Assembly (NCBI RefSeq): GCF_005893125.1 | Contig: NZ_VCJS01000013.1 | Span: 1 to 64,000 of the forward strand | DNA: 64,000 bases | Source: Nonomuraea basaltis | Lineage (GTDB): Bacteria; Actinomycetota; Actinomycetes; Streptosporangiales; Streptosporangiaceae | Direction: 5' to 3' | Shown here: positions 51,334 through 63,000 of the stretch, piece after piece | Layout of the letters: every line of letters begins with the position of its first letter | Numbering within the stretch: the stretch's first letter is position 1 | The notes under the pieces: model-generated | What the model saw: only the letters and a program-made list of their open reading frames with translations | Told to the model about the DNA's origin: nothing | Database searches by the model: none | Translations under genes and position numbers: made by a program

Positions 51334-52894
51334 CGAGGTCCACTCCTTCCATCGCGGCCACGAGGTCGTGGTCGTGCCAGCCACTGGCCATCTCGGCGAC
51401 CACGCGGCCCTTGAACATCACCAGGACGCGGTCGCACATTCGCAGGTCGTCCAGCTCGTCGGACGCGATGAGCGCGCCCGTGCCCGACCGGACGATCTCC
51501 TCGACCTTGCCGAGGAGGAATTCCTTGGACCGCACGTCGACGCCGGCGGTCGGGTTGATGAGGACAAGCAGCCGGGGGTCGTTGGCCATCGCCCGAGCCA
51601 TGACGACTTTCTGCTGGTTGCCTCCGGAGAGTCCGGAAACCGGAAGAGCAGGTCCTGGAGTTTTGATCGCCAACCGCTCGATCATGGATTGGGCGAGAGC
51701 GTCCCTACGACGCCCGCTGATGAATCCCGACGGACCAAGCCGCTCGGGAATCGTCAGCGTGCTGTTGTCCGCGATGGACATCTCGGGCACGAAGCCCTGA
51801 TCGTGGCGGTCCTGCGGGACGAACCCGGCTCCGGCCGCCAGGGCGGCGGACACGCTGCCGGGCCGTGGACGCTGTCCGGCGATCTCTACGGCGCCCGCGC
51901 CGGCAGTGCGCAGGCCGACGACCGTCTCGGCCACCTCGGTACGGCCGCTGCCCGCCGCGCCGGCCAGACCGACGATCTCACCCGCGCGGACCTGGAACGA
52001 CACATCGTCGTAGGCGCCCTCCGCGGACAGGGCATCGACCCTGAGCACGTGCTCCCCGCTGGGCCGGTGCGCGGCTTCACGTCCGTGCTGTTGCGCGGCC
52101 GTGGCGGCCTCGCCGGTCATCGCCGCGACCAATTCCGCGCGCGCCAGCCGCTCCACGGGCGCGGTGAGGATGTGGCGCGCGTCCCGGAAGACCGTCACCA
52201 TGTCGCAGATCTCGTAGATCTCCTGCAGGTGGTGACTGATGAAGAGGAACGTGACGCCCTGCTGCTGGAGATCACGGATACGGCCGAAGAGCCGGGCGAT
52301 CGCAGCGGCGTCCAGCTGGGCCGTCGGCTCGTCGAGGATGATGAAGCGTGCGCCGAACGACAGCGCCCTGGCGATCTCGACGAACTGCCGCTGCTCGATG
52401 GTGAGGTCTCCCGCCCTCGTCCCGGCGCTCACGTCCACCGACCAGCTCTGCAGCAGTTCCCGGGCCTGGCGGCGGAGCGTGCGCCAGCTGATCAGTCCGG
52501 CGCGGCCCCGGCGGTACCGGTTGAGGAACAGGTTCTCGGCGACCGTCAGCTCAGGGATGATCGTCGATTTCTGGTAGACGCAGGCCACTCGCTGCCGCCA
52601 GGCGTCGCGGTCGGCGAGTCGTGGCGCGGGCTGCCCGCCGAAGGTCAGTGCCCCTTCGTCCAGTGCCTGCAGACCGGTCATGATCGATACCAGGGTCGAT
52701 TTGCCTGCTCCGTTGCGCCCCACGAGCGCGTGTGTCTCACCCGGCATGATCGTGATCCCTGCGCCGTCGAGCGCCAACGTCGAACCGAACCGCTTGGTGA
52801 TCCCTGCCGCCTCGGCGACGGGTGACCCTGCCGGGGGCCACCCGCCGCCGCTCGGGGCTGGACCGGAGCTCGTCGCCGGCTCCCGATCGCCCAT
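51326..52894 (-). CDS. Sugar ABC transporter ATPase with two nucleotide-binding domains
   Basis: The protein has 522 residues of the RbsA/MglA type: domain 1 Walker A GRNGAGKST and Walker B FIILDEPTAQLD; domain 2 GAAGSGRTE, signature LSGGNQQKVVMARAM and LLVLINPTAGVDVRSKE. The Walker B position of domain 2 reads LINPT instead of LDEPT, so its usual catalytic Glu is missing and the domain may be hydrolytically weak. GAAGGAAGG precedes the ATG by about ten bases. Confidence 0.92.
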   Translation of the reverse strand: MGDREPATSSGPAPSGGGWPPAGSPVAEAAGITKRFGSTLALDGAGITIMPGETHALVGRNGAGKSTLVSIMTGLQALDEGALTFGGQPAPRLADRDAWRQRVACVYQKSTIIPELTVAENLFLNRYRRGRAGLISWRTLRRQARELLQSWSVDVSAGTRAGDLTIEQRQFVEIARALSFGARFIILDEPTAQLDAAAIARLFGRIRDLQQQGVTFLFISHHLQEIYEICDMVTVFRDARHILTAPVERLARAELVAAMTGEAATAAQQHGREAAHRPSGEHVLRVDALSAEGAYDDVSFQVRAGEIVGLAGAAGSGRTEVAETVVGLRTAGAGAVEIAGQRPRPGSVSAALAAGAGFVPQDRHDQGFVPEMSIADNSTLTIPERLGPSGFISGRRRDALAQSMIERLAIKTPGPALPVSGLSGGNQQKVVMARAMANDPRLLVLINPTAGVDVRSKEFLLGKVEEIVRSGTGALIASDELDDLRMCDRVLVMFKGRVVAEMASGWHDHDLVAAMEGVDLDA

Positions 52895-52927
52895 ATCAGC
52901 CCGCCTTCCTTCTCTCGCCGGCTTCGG

Positions 52928-53995
52928 TCAGCCGAGGTTGTTGCCCCACAGGGACTGGTCGTCGCTCTTCAGGCTCTTGACGCCGCCGTAGGTGCCGCCG
53001 TCGGAGGTGACGAGCGGGGCCGAGAGCTGGTCCTCCAGCAGGCCCGGGCGGACCTGGATGATGGTGCTGTCGTGATCGGTCGGGCCCGGCTGGAACGTCT
53101 TGCCGTCGATCGCGGCCTTGAGGTACTGAAGGGCGTACTTGGCGTAGAGGTCGGCCGGCTGCGAGACGGTCGCGTCGATCTTGCCCTCGGCGATGTTCTT
53201 GAGCTCCTCTGGGATGCCGTCGTTGGAGACGATGAAGACGTGCTTGGGGTCGTCCGGCTTCACCAGCGCCCCCCGCTGTTGCAGCACCTGCAGCGTCCCG
53301 GCGAGCGCGAAGCTCGACTGCATGTAGACGCCCTTGATGTCGGGGTTGGCGACCAGGTCCGTCTGCAGCTTCTGCGCGGCGATGGCGCCGTCCCAGTTCG
53401 TGGCCTCTCCGAAGACCTTGATGCCGGGGTAGTTCTTCTTCATGCAGTCGTTGAAGGCCTCTGTGCGGTCGCGGCCGTTGATCGAGGCGAGGTCGCCCTG
53501 CAGCATGACGACCTTGCCCTTGCCGCCGAGCTTGGTGCCGAGGAACTGGCAGGCCTTCTCGCCGTACGCGCGGTTGTCGGCCCGTACGACCATGTAGACG
53601 TCTCCGGTGTCGGGCCGGGTGTCGACGGTGACGACGGGGATCTTCTTCGCGGCGAGTTGCTGGAGGGTCGGGGCGATGGCGGCGGTGTCCTGAGGTGCCA
53701 TCGCGACGCCCTTCACGCCCTGACTCATGAACGTCTGCGCGTTGGCGGTCAGCTTGGCGACGTCGTTCTGGGAGTTGGTGGTCTTGATGTCCAGGCCGAG
53801 CTGCTTGGCGTACTCGGGGGTGTACTTGATGTAGGAATTCCAGAAGTCGGTGTCGGAGCGCGGGTAGTCGACGCCCACCACGGGTAAGCCGCCGCCGTTG
53901 GTGGCCGCGGTGCCGGAGCCGCCACCGCAGGCCGAGAGGAGGGAGAGGGCCAGGCAGGAGCCGATGCCAGCCAGGGTTGCCGACCTGAGTTTCAT
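52928..53995 (-). CDS. Sugar ABC transporter substrate-binding lipoprotein
   Basis: The protein has 355 residues. The signal MKLRSATLAGIGSCLALSLL ends in the lipobox LLSAC. The Peripla_BP_4 fold reads VVGVDYPRSDTDFWNSYIKY, QGVKGVAMAPQDTAAIAPTL, VDTRPDTGD, ASINGRDRTEAFNDCMKKNY. It is the first gene of the importer operon read leftwards. Next to L-fuconate dehydratase, it may bind a fucose-like sugar; this is context only. Confidence 0.92.
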   Translation of the reverse strand: MKLRSATLAGIGSCLALSLLSACGGGSGTAATNGGGLPVVGVDYPRSDTDFWNSYIKYTPEYAKQLGLDIKTTNSQNDVAKLTANAQTFMSQGVKGVAMAPQDTAAIAPTLQQLAAKKIPVVTVDTRPDTGDVYMVVRADNRAYGEKACQFLGTKLGGKGKVVMLQGDLASINGRDRTEAFNDCMKKNYPGIKVFGEATNWDGAIAAQKLQTDLVANPDIKGVYMQSSFALAGTLQVLQQRGALVKPDDPKHVFIVSNDGIPEELKNIAEGKIDATVSQPADLYAKYALQYLKAAIDGKTFQPGPTDHDSTIIQVRPGLLEDQLSAPLVTSDGGTYGGVKSLKSDDQSLWGNNLG

Positions 53996-54049
53996 GTGTT
54001 CTCCTTGCCGCTGACCTCGGTCTCGCCGAGGGACACGGTGGGTGCTGAG

Positions 54050-54429
54050 TCAGTTGTGCGGACGGATGCGCAGGCCGCTCATGCCGCCGTCCACGGCAAG
54101 ATCGGTTCCTGTTGTGGCTCCGGCGAGCGGGCTCGCCGGATACGTGATGGCCGCGGCGCCTTCCTCCGCGGTCACGAGCCGGCCGATGGGCTGGCGCGCT
54201 TCCAGGGCGCGGCAAACTCGACCGCCCTGCCGACGGCCACGCGTACCGAGTCGTCGTCGCCGACGTCCGCGTGGAACCCGGCGAGCGGTTCGGCCACGTC
54301 GGGCTTCAGGTCGAGGCAGGCGACGCGAGCGCCCCGCTCGGTGAGGAGCGCTGCGGTCGCCAACCCTATGCCGGAGGCGCCGCCGGTGACGATCGCGGCC
54401 AGGCCCTCGAATTCCTGAGGGCCGTTCAT
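54050..54429 (-). pseudogene. SDR dehydrogenase with internal deletion
   Basis: The N-terminal Rossmann part is intact (FEGLAAIVTGGASGIGLATA, RGARVACLDLKPDV), and the C-terminal tail is recognisable in another frame (RQPIGRLVTAEEGAAAITYP, TGTDLAVDGGMSGLR). The middle, with the Asn-Ser-Tyr-Lys catalytic residues, is missing; the junction lies near 54210-54220 and also shifts the frame. The start overlaps the fuconate dehydratase stop (TGATG). It was probably 2-keto-3-deoxy-L-fuconate dehydrogenase. Confidence 0.85.
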
Positions 54430-55739
54430 CAGGCGGCCGCCCATTCCGGGCCGTCCGGATAGCGGTGACGGGCGACGGACTCCGAGTGGAGCCGGGCACC
54501 GATTCCTGGAGCCACCGGAGCGAGGTAGCGGCCGTCACGGATCCGGACCGGGTCGGTGAATTGTTCATGCAGGTGGTCGATGTACTCGATCACCCGATCC
54601 TCGATGCTGCCGCTCACCGCGACGTAGTCGAACATGGCGAGGTGCTGGACCATCTCGCACAGTCCGACGCCGCCGGCGTGCGGGCAGACCGGGACGCCGA
54701 ACTTCGCGGCGAGCAGCAGGATGGCGACGTTCTCTGTGACGCCCGCCACCCTGCTCGCGTCCATCTGCAGGATGTCGATCGCGCCGGCCTGGAGAAGCTG
54801 CTTGAACATCACCTTGTTGTGGGTGTGCTCGCCGGTCGCCACCTTCATCGGTGCGACCGCCTGGCGGATCGCCGCGTGTCCGAGGATGTCGTCGGGCGAG
54901 GTGGGCTCCTCGATCCAGTACGGCTCGTACTGCGCGAGTGGCCGAAGCCATTCGATGGCCTGGGGAACACCCCAGGCCTGGTTGGCGTCGATGGCGATGC
55001 GGATGTCCGGACCGACGGCCGAGCGGGCCAGTGCGAGGCGACGCAGATCGGTCTTCTGATCGGCGCCGACCTTCAGTTTGATCTGGGTGAAGCCCTCGGC
55101 GACCGCCTGCTTGGCCAGACGGGTGAGTTTGTCGTCGGTGTAGCCGAGCCAGCCGGGGGTGGTGGTGTAGGCGGGGTACCCGTGCGCCAGCAGGTCGCGC
55201 GTCCGCTCGGCCCGGCCGGGTTCGGCACTCCGGAGAATGGCCAGAGCCTCCTCGCGCGTCAGCGCGTCCTGCAGGTACCGGAAGTCGACCAGATCGACGA
55301 TCCGCTCCGGGGACATCTCCGCCAGCAGCCGCCATACCGGCTTGCCTTCCCGGCGGCCGTAGAGATCCCATATCGCGTTGTCGATGGCGGCCGCCGCCAT
55401 GTGGATGGTGCCCTTCTCCGGGCCGAGCCACCGCAGCTGGCTGTCACCGGTGAGCCTGCGGGAGAGCGCGCCGAGGTCGGCGAGCACCTCCTCCACCGGC
55501 AGGCCGACCACCAGCGGCGCCAGTGCCTTCACGGCGGCGACCTGGAGGTCGTTGCCGCGGCCCACCGTGAACGCCAGTCCGTAGCCCTCGCCACCCGTGC
55601 TGGTGCGGACCGTCACGTAGGCTGCGGAGTAGTCCGGTTCGGGGTTCATCGCGTCGGAGCCGTCGAGCTGGCGTGAGGTGGGAAAGCGGACGTCCACCGC
55701 CTCGACGGCGCTGATCACCTCAGTCACGGCGGCCGGCAC
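54429..55739 (-). CDS. fucD: L-fuconate dehydratase
   Basis: The protein has 436 residues of the enolase superfamily. The N-terminus [20 protein letters not shown] and [11 protein letters not shown] are specific to L-fuconate dehydratases. Catalytic Lys221/Lys223 (IKLKVG), metal ligands Asp251 (IDANQAWG), Glu277 ([10 protein letters not shown]), Glu304 (ATGEHTHNK), and the Asp327/His354 dyad (QMDASR, CPHAGG) sit at a constant offset of three from the Xanthomonas enzyme as I remember it. It makes 2-keto-3-deoxy-L-fuconate in the non-phosphorylating L-fucose route. GTG 55739 or 55727 are possible starts. It is divergent from a FadR-type regulator. Confidence 0.95.
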   Translation of the reverse strand: MPAAVTEVISAVEAVDVRFPTSRQLDGSDAMNPEPDYSAAYVTVRTSTGGEGYGLAFTVGRGNDLQVAAVKALAPLVVGLPVEEVLADLGALSRRLTGDSQLRWLGPEKGTIHMAAAAIDNAIWDLYGRREGKPVWRLLAEMSPERIVDLVDFRYLQDALTREEALAILRSAEPGRAERTRDLLAHGYPAYTTTPGWLGYTDDKLTRLAKQAVAEGFTQIKLKVGADQKTDLRRLALARSAVGPDIRIAIDANQAWGVPQAIEWLRPLAQYEPYWIEEPTSPDDILGHAAIRQAVAPMKVATGEHTHNKVMFKQLLQAGAIDILQMDASRVAGVTENVAILLLAAKFGVPVCPHAGGVGLCEMVQHLAMFDYVAVSGSIEDRVIEYIDHLHEQFTDPVRIRDGRYLAPVAPGIGARLHSESVARHRYPDGPEWAAA

Positions 55740-55759
55740 CTTCCCAGATGCGTTTCGTT

Positions 55760-55774
55760 TGCATCAACGATGCA
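55760..55774. promoter_or_regulatory. Palindrome TGCATC-AAC-GATGCA before fucD
   Basis: A perfect 15-bp interrupted palindrome 20 bp upstream of the fucD start, overlapping a second one, GATGC-N9-GCATC (55748-55766). Likely operator for fucD. Confidence 0.5.
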
Positions 55775-55790
55775 TTACGTCGGTTCTTCG

Positions 55791-55941
55791 ACATGGGATG
55801 GATTTTTACTCGCTCAGGGATGTCGTGTCTAGGCTTGTCGTCACACCTCTAGCATCTGCACGTAGAAGCGTTGACGCAATCCGATACATGCGGAGCTGAT
55901 GGGGGCAGACATGGGATCTCTGCTTCCAGACATGGGATGTC
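55791..55941. repeat. Three copies of GACATGGGAT in the fucD/fadR interval
   Basis: ACATGGGAT lies at 55791-55799, 55909-55917 and 55930-55938. The last two extend to CAGACATGGGAT and are 21 bp apart, and the third forms GACAT-GGG-ATGTC (55929-55941). They precede the FadR-type gene by about 80-110 bp. Confidence 0.5.
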
Positions 55942-56018
55942 ACTGTTACGCTGCGGGGACGTACCGATCACCACGTCCGGCTCTCCCCGAAGGCCGGACC
56001 GCCCCCGGGGGACCGTCG

Positions 56019-56783
56019 ATGTCATTGACCGACAAGGCCATCGCGCGGATTCGCGAGCTCGTCCAGTCCGGAGAGTTGCCTCCCGGTTCCAAGCTGCCTC
56101 CCGAGCAGCAGCTGGCCACCGAGCTCGGCCTGTCGCGCAACCTCATGCGCGAGGCCGTCAAAGCGCTGGTCGTCGCCCGGGTGCTGGAGATACGCCGGGG
56201 TGACGGCACCTATGTGACCAGTCTCGAGCCGAGCCTGCTGCTCGGAGGGGTCGGCGGCGCGGTCGAACTGCTCCAGGGCGACACGCTTCTGGAGGTCACC
56301 GAGGTGCGGCGGCTGTTCGAGCCCATTGCCACCGGGCTGGCCGCGGCGCGGATTTCCGCCCAGCAGCTCCGCAAGGTCGAGCAGCATCTCGCCGCCATGC
56401 GCGAGGCGCGTGACGACGTCGAACTGCTGAACCGGCACGACGCCGAGTTCCACCGGGCGGTCATCGCCGCCACGGGCAACCAGACCCTGGCGACCCTGCT
56501 CGAAGGCATCGCCGGCCGTACGCTGCGGGCCCGGGTGTGGCGCGGACTGGTGGACGACAATGCCGCCCCCCGCACGCTCGCCGAACACGAAGCCATCTAC
56601 GAAGCGCTGGCCGAAGGGGACGCCGCGCTGGCCGAGGCCGCGGCGCTCATGCACGTCAGCACAACGGAGCGCTGGCTGCGCGCACACCTTCAGCAGGGCG
56701 AGGCGCGACCGCCAACGGCGGCACGCGGCCGTCCTGACACCGTCCTCATGGGCACCCCGCCCTCGGCACCCGACCGGCCCTGA
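56019..56783 (+). CDS. FadR/GntR-family regulator divergent from fucD
   Basis: The protein has 254 residues from ATG 56019 (GGGGGA upstream); the frame continues upstream through the repeat region. HTH: SLTDKAIARIRELVQSGELP, ELGLSRNLMREAVKALVVAR. FCD: VRRLFEPIATGLAAARISA, NRHDAEFHRAVIAATGNQTL, EHEAIYEALAEGD. It is the likely repressor of fucD and the importer, binding the palindrome and repeats between them, with a fuconate-type acid as effector (inference). Confidence 0.93.
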   Translation: MSLTDKAIARIRELVQSGELPPGSKLPPEQQLATELGLSRNLMREAVKALVVARVLEIRRGDGTYVTSLEPSLLLGGVGGAVELLQGDTLLEVTEVRRLFEPIATGLAAARISAQQLRKVEQHLAAMREARDDVELLNRHDAEFHRAVIAATGNQTLATLLEGIAGRTLRARVWRGLVDDNAAPRTLAEHEAIYEALAEGDAALAEAAALMHVSTTERWLRAHLQQGEARPPTAARGRPDTVLMGTPPSAPDRP

Positions 56784-56864
56784 CACAAGACCGATACGAC
56801 ACCCCGGTCCGGCCGCCACAGCCTTGCCGGCCGTGACCTCCTGATACACCTCCCAGGAGAGGCG

Positions 56865-57074
56865 ATGAGATTCCTGCGTGCGGGACCTGCGGGCCCCGAG
56901 CGTCCCGCCGCCCTCGACACCGATGGCACACCCCGCGACCTGCTCGCCGCGGCCCGCACGCGGTACGGGCCGCCTCCGCCGATGACGGTCGCCGCGACCG
57001 GCTACGGCGCGGGCACGCGGCGCCTGGCGGACCGTCCGAACGTCACCGCCGTGACGAGCGGTCACCCCGCCGAG
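56865..57074 (+). pseudogene. Relic of a fumarylacetoacetase-family gene joined to a second relic
   Basis: ATG 56865 has AGGAG upstream and begins [20 protein letters not shown] then GTPRDL, the usual N-terminus of FAH-family hydrolases such as 2,4-diketo-3-deoxy-L-fuconate hydrolase. After about 27 residues it changes to GYGAGTRRLADRPNVTAV, which resembles LarC nickel-insertion proteins. The frame then runs into the 3' side of the GH gene. Both pieces look like deletion leftovers. Nothing else is seen in 56784-57140. Confidence 0.5.
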
Positions 57075-57140
57075 TCCCGGCAGGGGGGTCGGCGAGCATG
57101 TCGTGGTCCTGTCCACCAACCTCGCGGTCGTTCGTGGGGC

Positions 57141-58931
<1,791 letters not shown>

Positions 58932-59169
58932 TCATAACTCCTCGGACAGAGGGGAGTGTGCGGATGACGCCGACCACCGGCGACCGTCTCCTGGGAGACC
59001 GCCCATCTGCCCGCCCTGGACGTACGAGACGCTGCCGGGCGGCCTCGGCACGGCGGTCGACGCCGATGGTGATCTTGCACTGCTCACCCTGGTTTCGGGT
59101 GCCGTACGCGCGTGTGAGCAGGATTGAGTCGGTGGGACGGTCGGTCTACCGTCCGGGGGAGCGCATCAT

Positions 59170-59216
59170 CGAATCGATTCGCAGGAAGCGTAGGTCTCCT
59201 CGGCGAGGGATGTCAA
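59170..59216 (-). promoter_or_regulatory. Promoter and LacI-type operator of the GH-A gene
   Basis: Minus strand TTGACA (59216-59211), 18 nt, TACGCT (59192-59187), 5 nt, then CGAATCGATTCG (59181-59170). The operator covers the expected transcription start, 239 bp before the gene. The rest of 58932-59590 has no supportable gene. Confidence 0.65.
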
Positions 59217-59607
59217 TGGCATGTTTCCTGGACGTGAACGATGCCTTTCAGTGAGTGGATTCGCAGCGCATCGCACGAACCGTTCTCCAACGGCCGTCGG
59301 GCATGCGACCACCATGCGGGCGCCATCGACCGCGCGGCGGACTTCGGTCCCGGGCCACGTCGGCAGAGGAGGAGGCTTCCTCGGCGGATGTGCGGCGGGG
59401 AAGCCTGCGCCCGGTCCAGAGCCTGAAAGTTTCATACTCATCGCCCGCCCCACCATCCGGAGGATATCGCTGATCCTTGCCGGTTCCGGAGAGGTGAGAC
59501 AGGTACGGCACCATCGACGCTGCCCGTAAAGGCGGTCCTGGTAAAGGCGGCGGGACCATCGCCCAGTGGAACAGGAAAGCGGTCTCTGGTTCCCTGGATA
59601 AGCATGC

Positions 59608-59653
59608 TTGACACGTATGTTAGGCAGACCTATTTTCATTGCGAATCGATTCG
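59608..59653 (+). promoter_or_regulatory. Promoter and LacI-type operator facing the ThuA fusion gene
   Basis: TTGACA (59608-59613), 17 nt, TATTTT (59631-59636), 5 nt, CGAATCGATTCG (59642-59653). The -10 to operator distance equals that at 59170. Transcription would first cross the broken epimerase. Confidence 0.7.
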
Positions 59654-59655
59654 AC

Positions 59656-59965
59656 ATGAACATCGAGAAGAAGCATCTTCTCCAGGACGTCCGGCCGGCG
59701 GGCGCCAGGACCGCGCACCTTCAGGCGTGCGGGACCGACCGGGGCGCACCCGGCAGCAGCCACTTCGGCTGGCCGGGCTTCGCCGCGGCCGTCCGCGACG
59801 TGGGCTACCGCGGCCCTTTCATGATCGAGTCCTTCCCGACAACACGACCATCGCCACCGCCGCATCAGTCTGGCGCCCCCTCGCCCCGAGCCAGAACGCC
59901 CTCGCCACCGAAGGCCTTGCCTTCCTCCGCACCCTCACGACCGACCCGACGATCCCCCCGAGCCG
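59656..59965 (+). pseudogene. Frameshifted C-terminal fragment of a sugar epimerase/isomerase
   Basis: From ATG 59656 the frame encodes LQACGTDRGAPGSSHFGWPG and VGYRGPFMIESF. After a frameshift near 59830 the adjacent frame continues PDNTTIATAASVWRPLAPSQ and NALATEGLAFLRTL. Together they match the end of xylose-isomerase-like TIM-barrel sugar epimerases. Two thirds of the gene are missing. It lies directly behind the LacI-type promoter and before the ThuA fusion. Confidence 0.8.
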
Positions 59966-60031
59966 AGACGACTCATGCCTTCGCACCGTTCAACTCCGAC
60001 AGTTGCCGGCAACCCCCCCAGGAGATCCTTC

Positions 60032-63000
60032 ATGCGAACATCACGCCTGCTTCCCGCCCTGGCCGCGGCCTTATTAGGGCTGTGGCTGTCCGCGGTGCCG
60101 CTGGTGGCGCACGCGAGCGCTCCGCAGTTCAAGGTGCTGCTGTTCACCGAGACTGCGAGCGGCGCCTTCCGGCACGACTCCATCCCCGCCGGTGTCGCGA
60201 TGTTCCAGCAGATGGCGACCGACAACAACTTCCAGCTCGACCACAGCGAGAACTCCGCCGTCTTCACGACCGCGACCCTGAACACCTACGACGCGGTGAT
60301 CATGTTCCAGACCAGTGGCATGGTGTGGGACAACGACGCCCAACGTCAGGCCTTCCAGGCGTACGTGCGGAGCGGCCGCGGCGTCGTCGCGATCCACAAC
60401 GCCACCGACATGAACATCGAGGCGCAGTTCCCCTGGTGGGACCAGGTCGTGATGGCCGGCGCGCACATGACCGCGCATTCGGCGATCCTGCAGGGCACCG
60501 CCAAGGTGGCCGACAAGGTTCACCCCTCCACGAAGGGGCTGCCGGATCGGTGGGTGCGCCCGGAGGAGTGGTACAACTTCGACAAGAACATGCGCGGCTC
60601 GGTGCACGTGCTGGTGACCGCGGATGAGACCACCTATGACGCGGGGCCGAGCAAGATGGGCGCCGACCACCCGATCTCCTGGTGTCACAACCCGGAGGGC
60701 GGCCGGGTGTGGGCCACCGCGATGGGCCACCAGGCGTCCTCCTATTCGGAGCCGCTGTTCAAACAGCACCTGCTGGGTGGGGTGAAGTGGGCGGCGGGAG
60801 CGGAGCCGGGTGACTGCGGCGGCACGTCCGCGGCCCGGTTCCAGAAGGTGACCCTCGACGGCGCACCGGACCAGCCGATGGAACTGGACGTCGCCGCCGA
60901 CGGCAGGGTCTTCTACATCTCGCGCTCGGGCAAGGTGAACATGATCCCCGCCAATGGCGGGGGGACGCGTGTCATCGCCACCCTGCCGGTGTACGACGGC
61001 GGCGAGGACGGCGGCATCGGGCTGGCGCTGGATCCGAACTTCGCCACCAACGGCTGGATCTACGTCAACTATTCGCCGTCCAATGGCGGTGAGGTGAACC
61101 GGGTATCGAGGTTCACCTTCAACGGCACCAGCCTCGACTTGGCGAGCGAGAAGAAGATCATCGAGGTTCCGGCGTACCGCAACGTCGACGAGCCCGGCCA
61201 CACCGGCGGCTACCTCGCGTTCGGCCCGGGCGGCAACCTGTACATCGGCCCGGGTGACGACACCAATCCCCACGCGTCCAGCGGCTTCGCCACGATCGAC
61301 GAGCGGCCGGGCCGGGAGCATTACGACGCCCAGCGGTCCTCGGCCAACACCAACGACCTGCGCGGCAAGATCCTGCGCATCCACCCCGAGCCCGACGGCA
61401 CCTACACGATTCCGTCCGGCAACCTGTTCGCGTCCGGCGCCGCCCAGACGCGGCCGGAGATCTACGCGATGGGCTTCCGCAACCCGTTCCGCTTCTCGGT
61501 CGACAAGGTGACCGGCTGGATTTCGCTGGGTGACTACGGCCCCGACGCGGGCGCCGCGAACCCCAACCGCGGTCCCGAGGGCACCGTCGAGTGGAACCTG
61601 ATCAAGCAGCCGGGCTTCTACGGCTGGCCGTACTGCGTCGCCAACAACATCCCGTACAACGACTTCAACTTCGCCACTAACACCTCCGGCGCGAAGTTCA
61701 ACTGCTCGGCGCCGGTCAACAATTCGCCCAACAACACCGGCCTGACCAACCTGCCCGCGGCCAAGCCGGCGACCGTCTGGTACAACTACCACGCCTCGGC
61801 CGAGTTCCCCGAGATCGACTGCTGCGGCGGTGCGGGCCCGATGGGCGGGCCGTTCTACCGCTACGACCCGGCCAGCACCTCTGACCGCAAGTTCCCCGAG
61901 TATTTCGACGGCACGCCGTTCCTCTATGAATGGAGCCGCAACTTCTTCAAGGAGTTCCGCCTGGACTCCTCGGGCAACCTCCTGAAGATCAACCCCTTGG
62001 TGGCACAGCTCGCCCCGCATGCGCCGATCGACATGAAGTTCGGTCCGGACGGCGCCATGTACATGGCCGACTGGGGCAACGGCTTCGGCCACGAGAACAC
62101 CGATGACGGCATCTACCGCGTCGACTACGTAGCCGGAAACCGCGCACCCGTGGCCAAGGCGAGCGCCAGCCCCGACTCGGGCGCGGCGCCGCTGACGGTG
62201 GCGTTCTCCTCGGCCGGCTCGTCCGATCCCGACGGCGACGCGATCACCTACGCGTGGGACTTCGGCGACGGCGGGACCTCCACCAGCGCCAGCCCGTCCC
62301 ACACCTACACCACCAACGGCACCTACACGGCCAAGCTGACCGTACGGGACTCCGGTGGGAAGACGGGCAGCGTTACGTTGTCCATCGCTGTCGGCAACAC
62401 CCGCCCCAACGTCGTCTTCTCGGCTCCGCCCGACGGCGGGTTCATCGACTTCGGCGACCAGGTGGCCTACACGGTGAACGTCACCGACCCCGAGGACGGC
62501 GCCGTCGACTGCACCAAGGTCAACGTGATCAGCGCGCTCGGCCATGACCAGCACGCCCACGACACTGGTCAGTACACCGGTTGCTCCGGAACGGTCACGA
62601 CCACCGCCTCCGGCCATGACGAGGCCTCCAACGTCTACTACGTCCTGTCCGCCGACTACACCGACAAGGGCGGCCTGAAGGGCAGCACCGGCATCACGCT
62701 GCAGCCCAAGCACAAGCAGGCCGAGCACTTCACCGGCTCGTCCGGAATCCGGATCATCGATGAGCCCGGAGCTGAGGGCGGCAGGCGCATCGGCGACATC
62801 TCCAACAACGACTGGATCTCCTTCAGGCCGATCAACCTGTCCGGGATCGACACGGTGTCCTTCCGTGTCTCGGCGCCGTCCAGCACCGGGGCGTCCATCG
62901 AGCTGCACGCCGACTCGCCGACCGGGGCGCTCATCGCCGCCGCCCCCGTGTCGGCGACCGGGGGATGGAACACCTACGTGTCCCTGCCCTCGGTGCGGGT

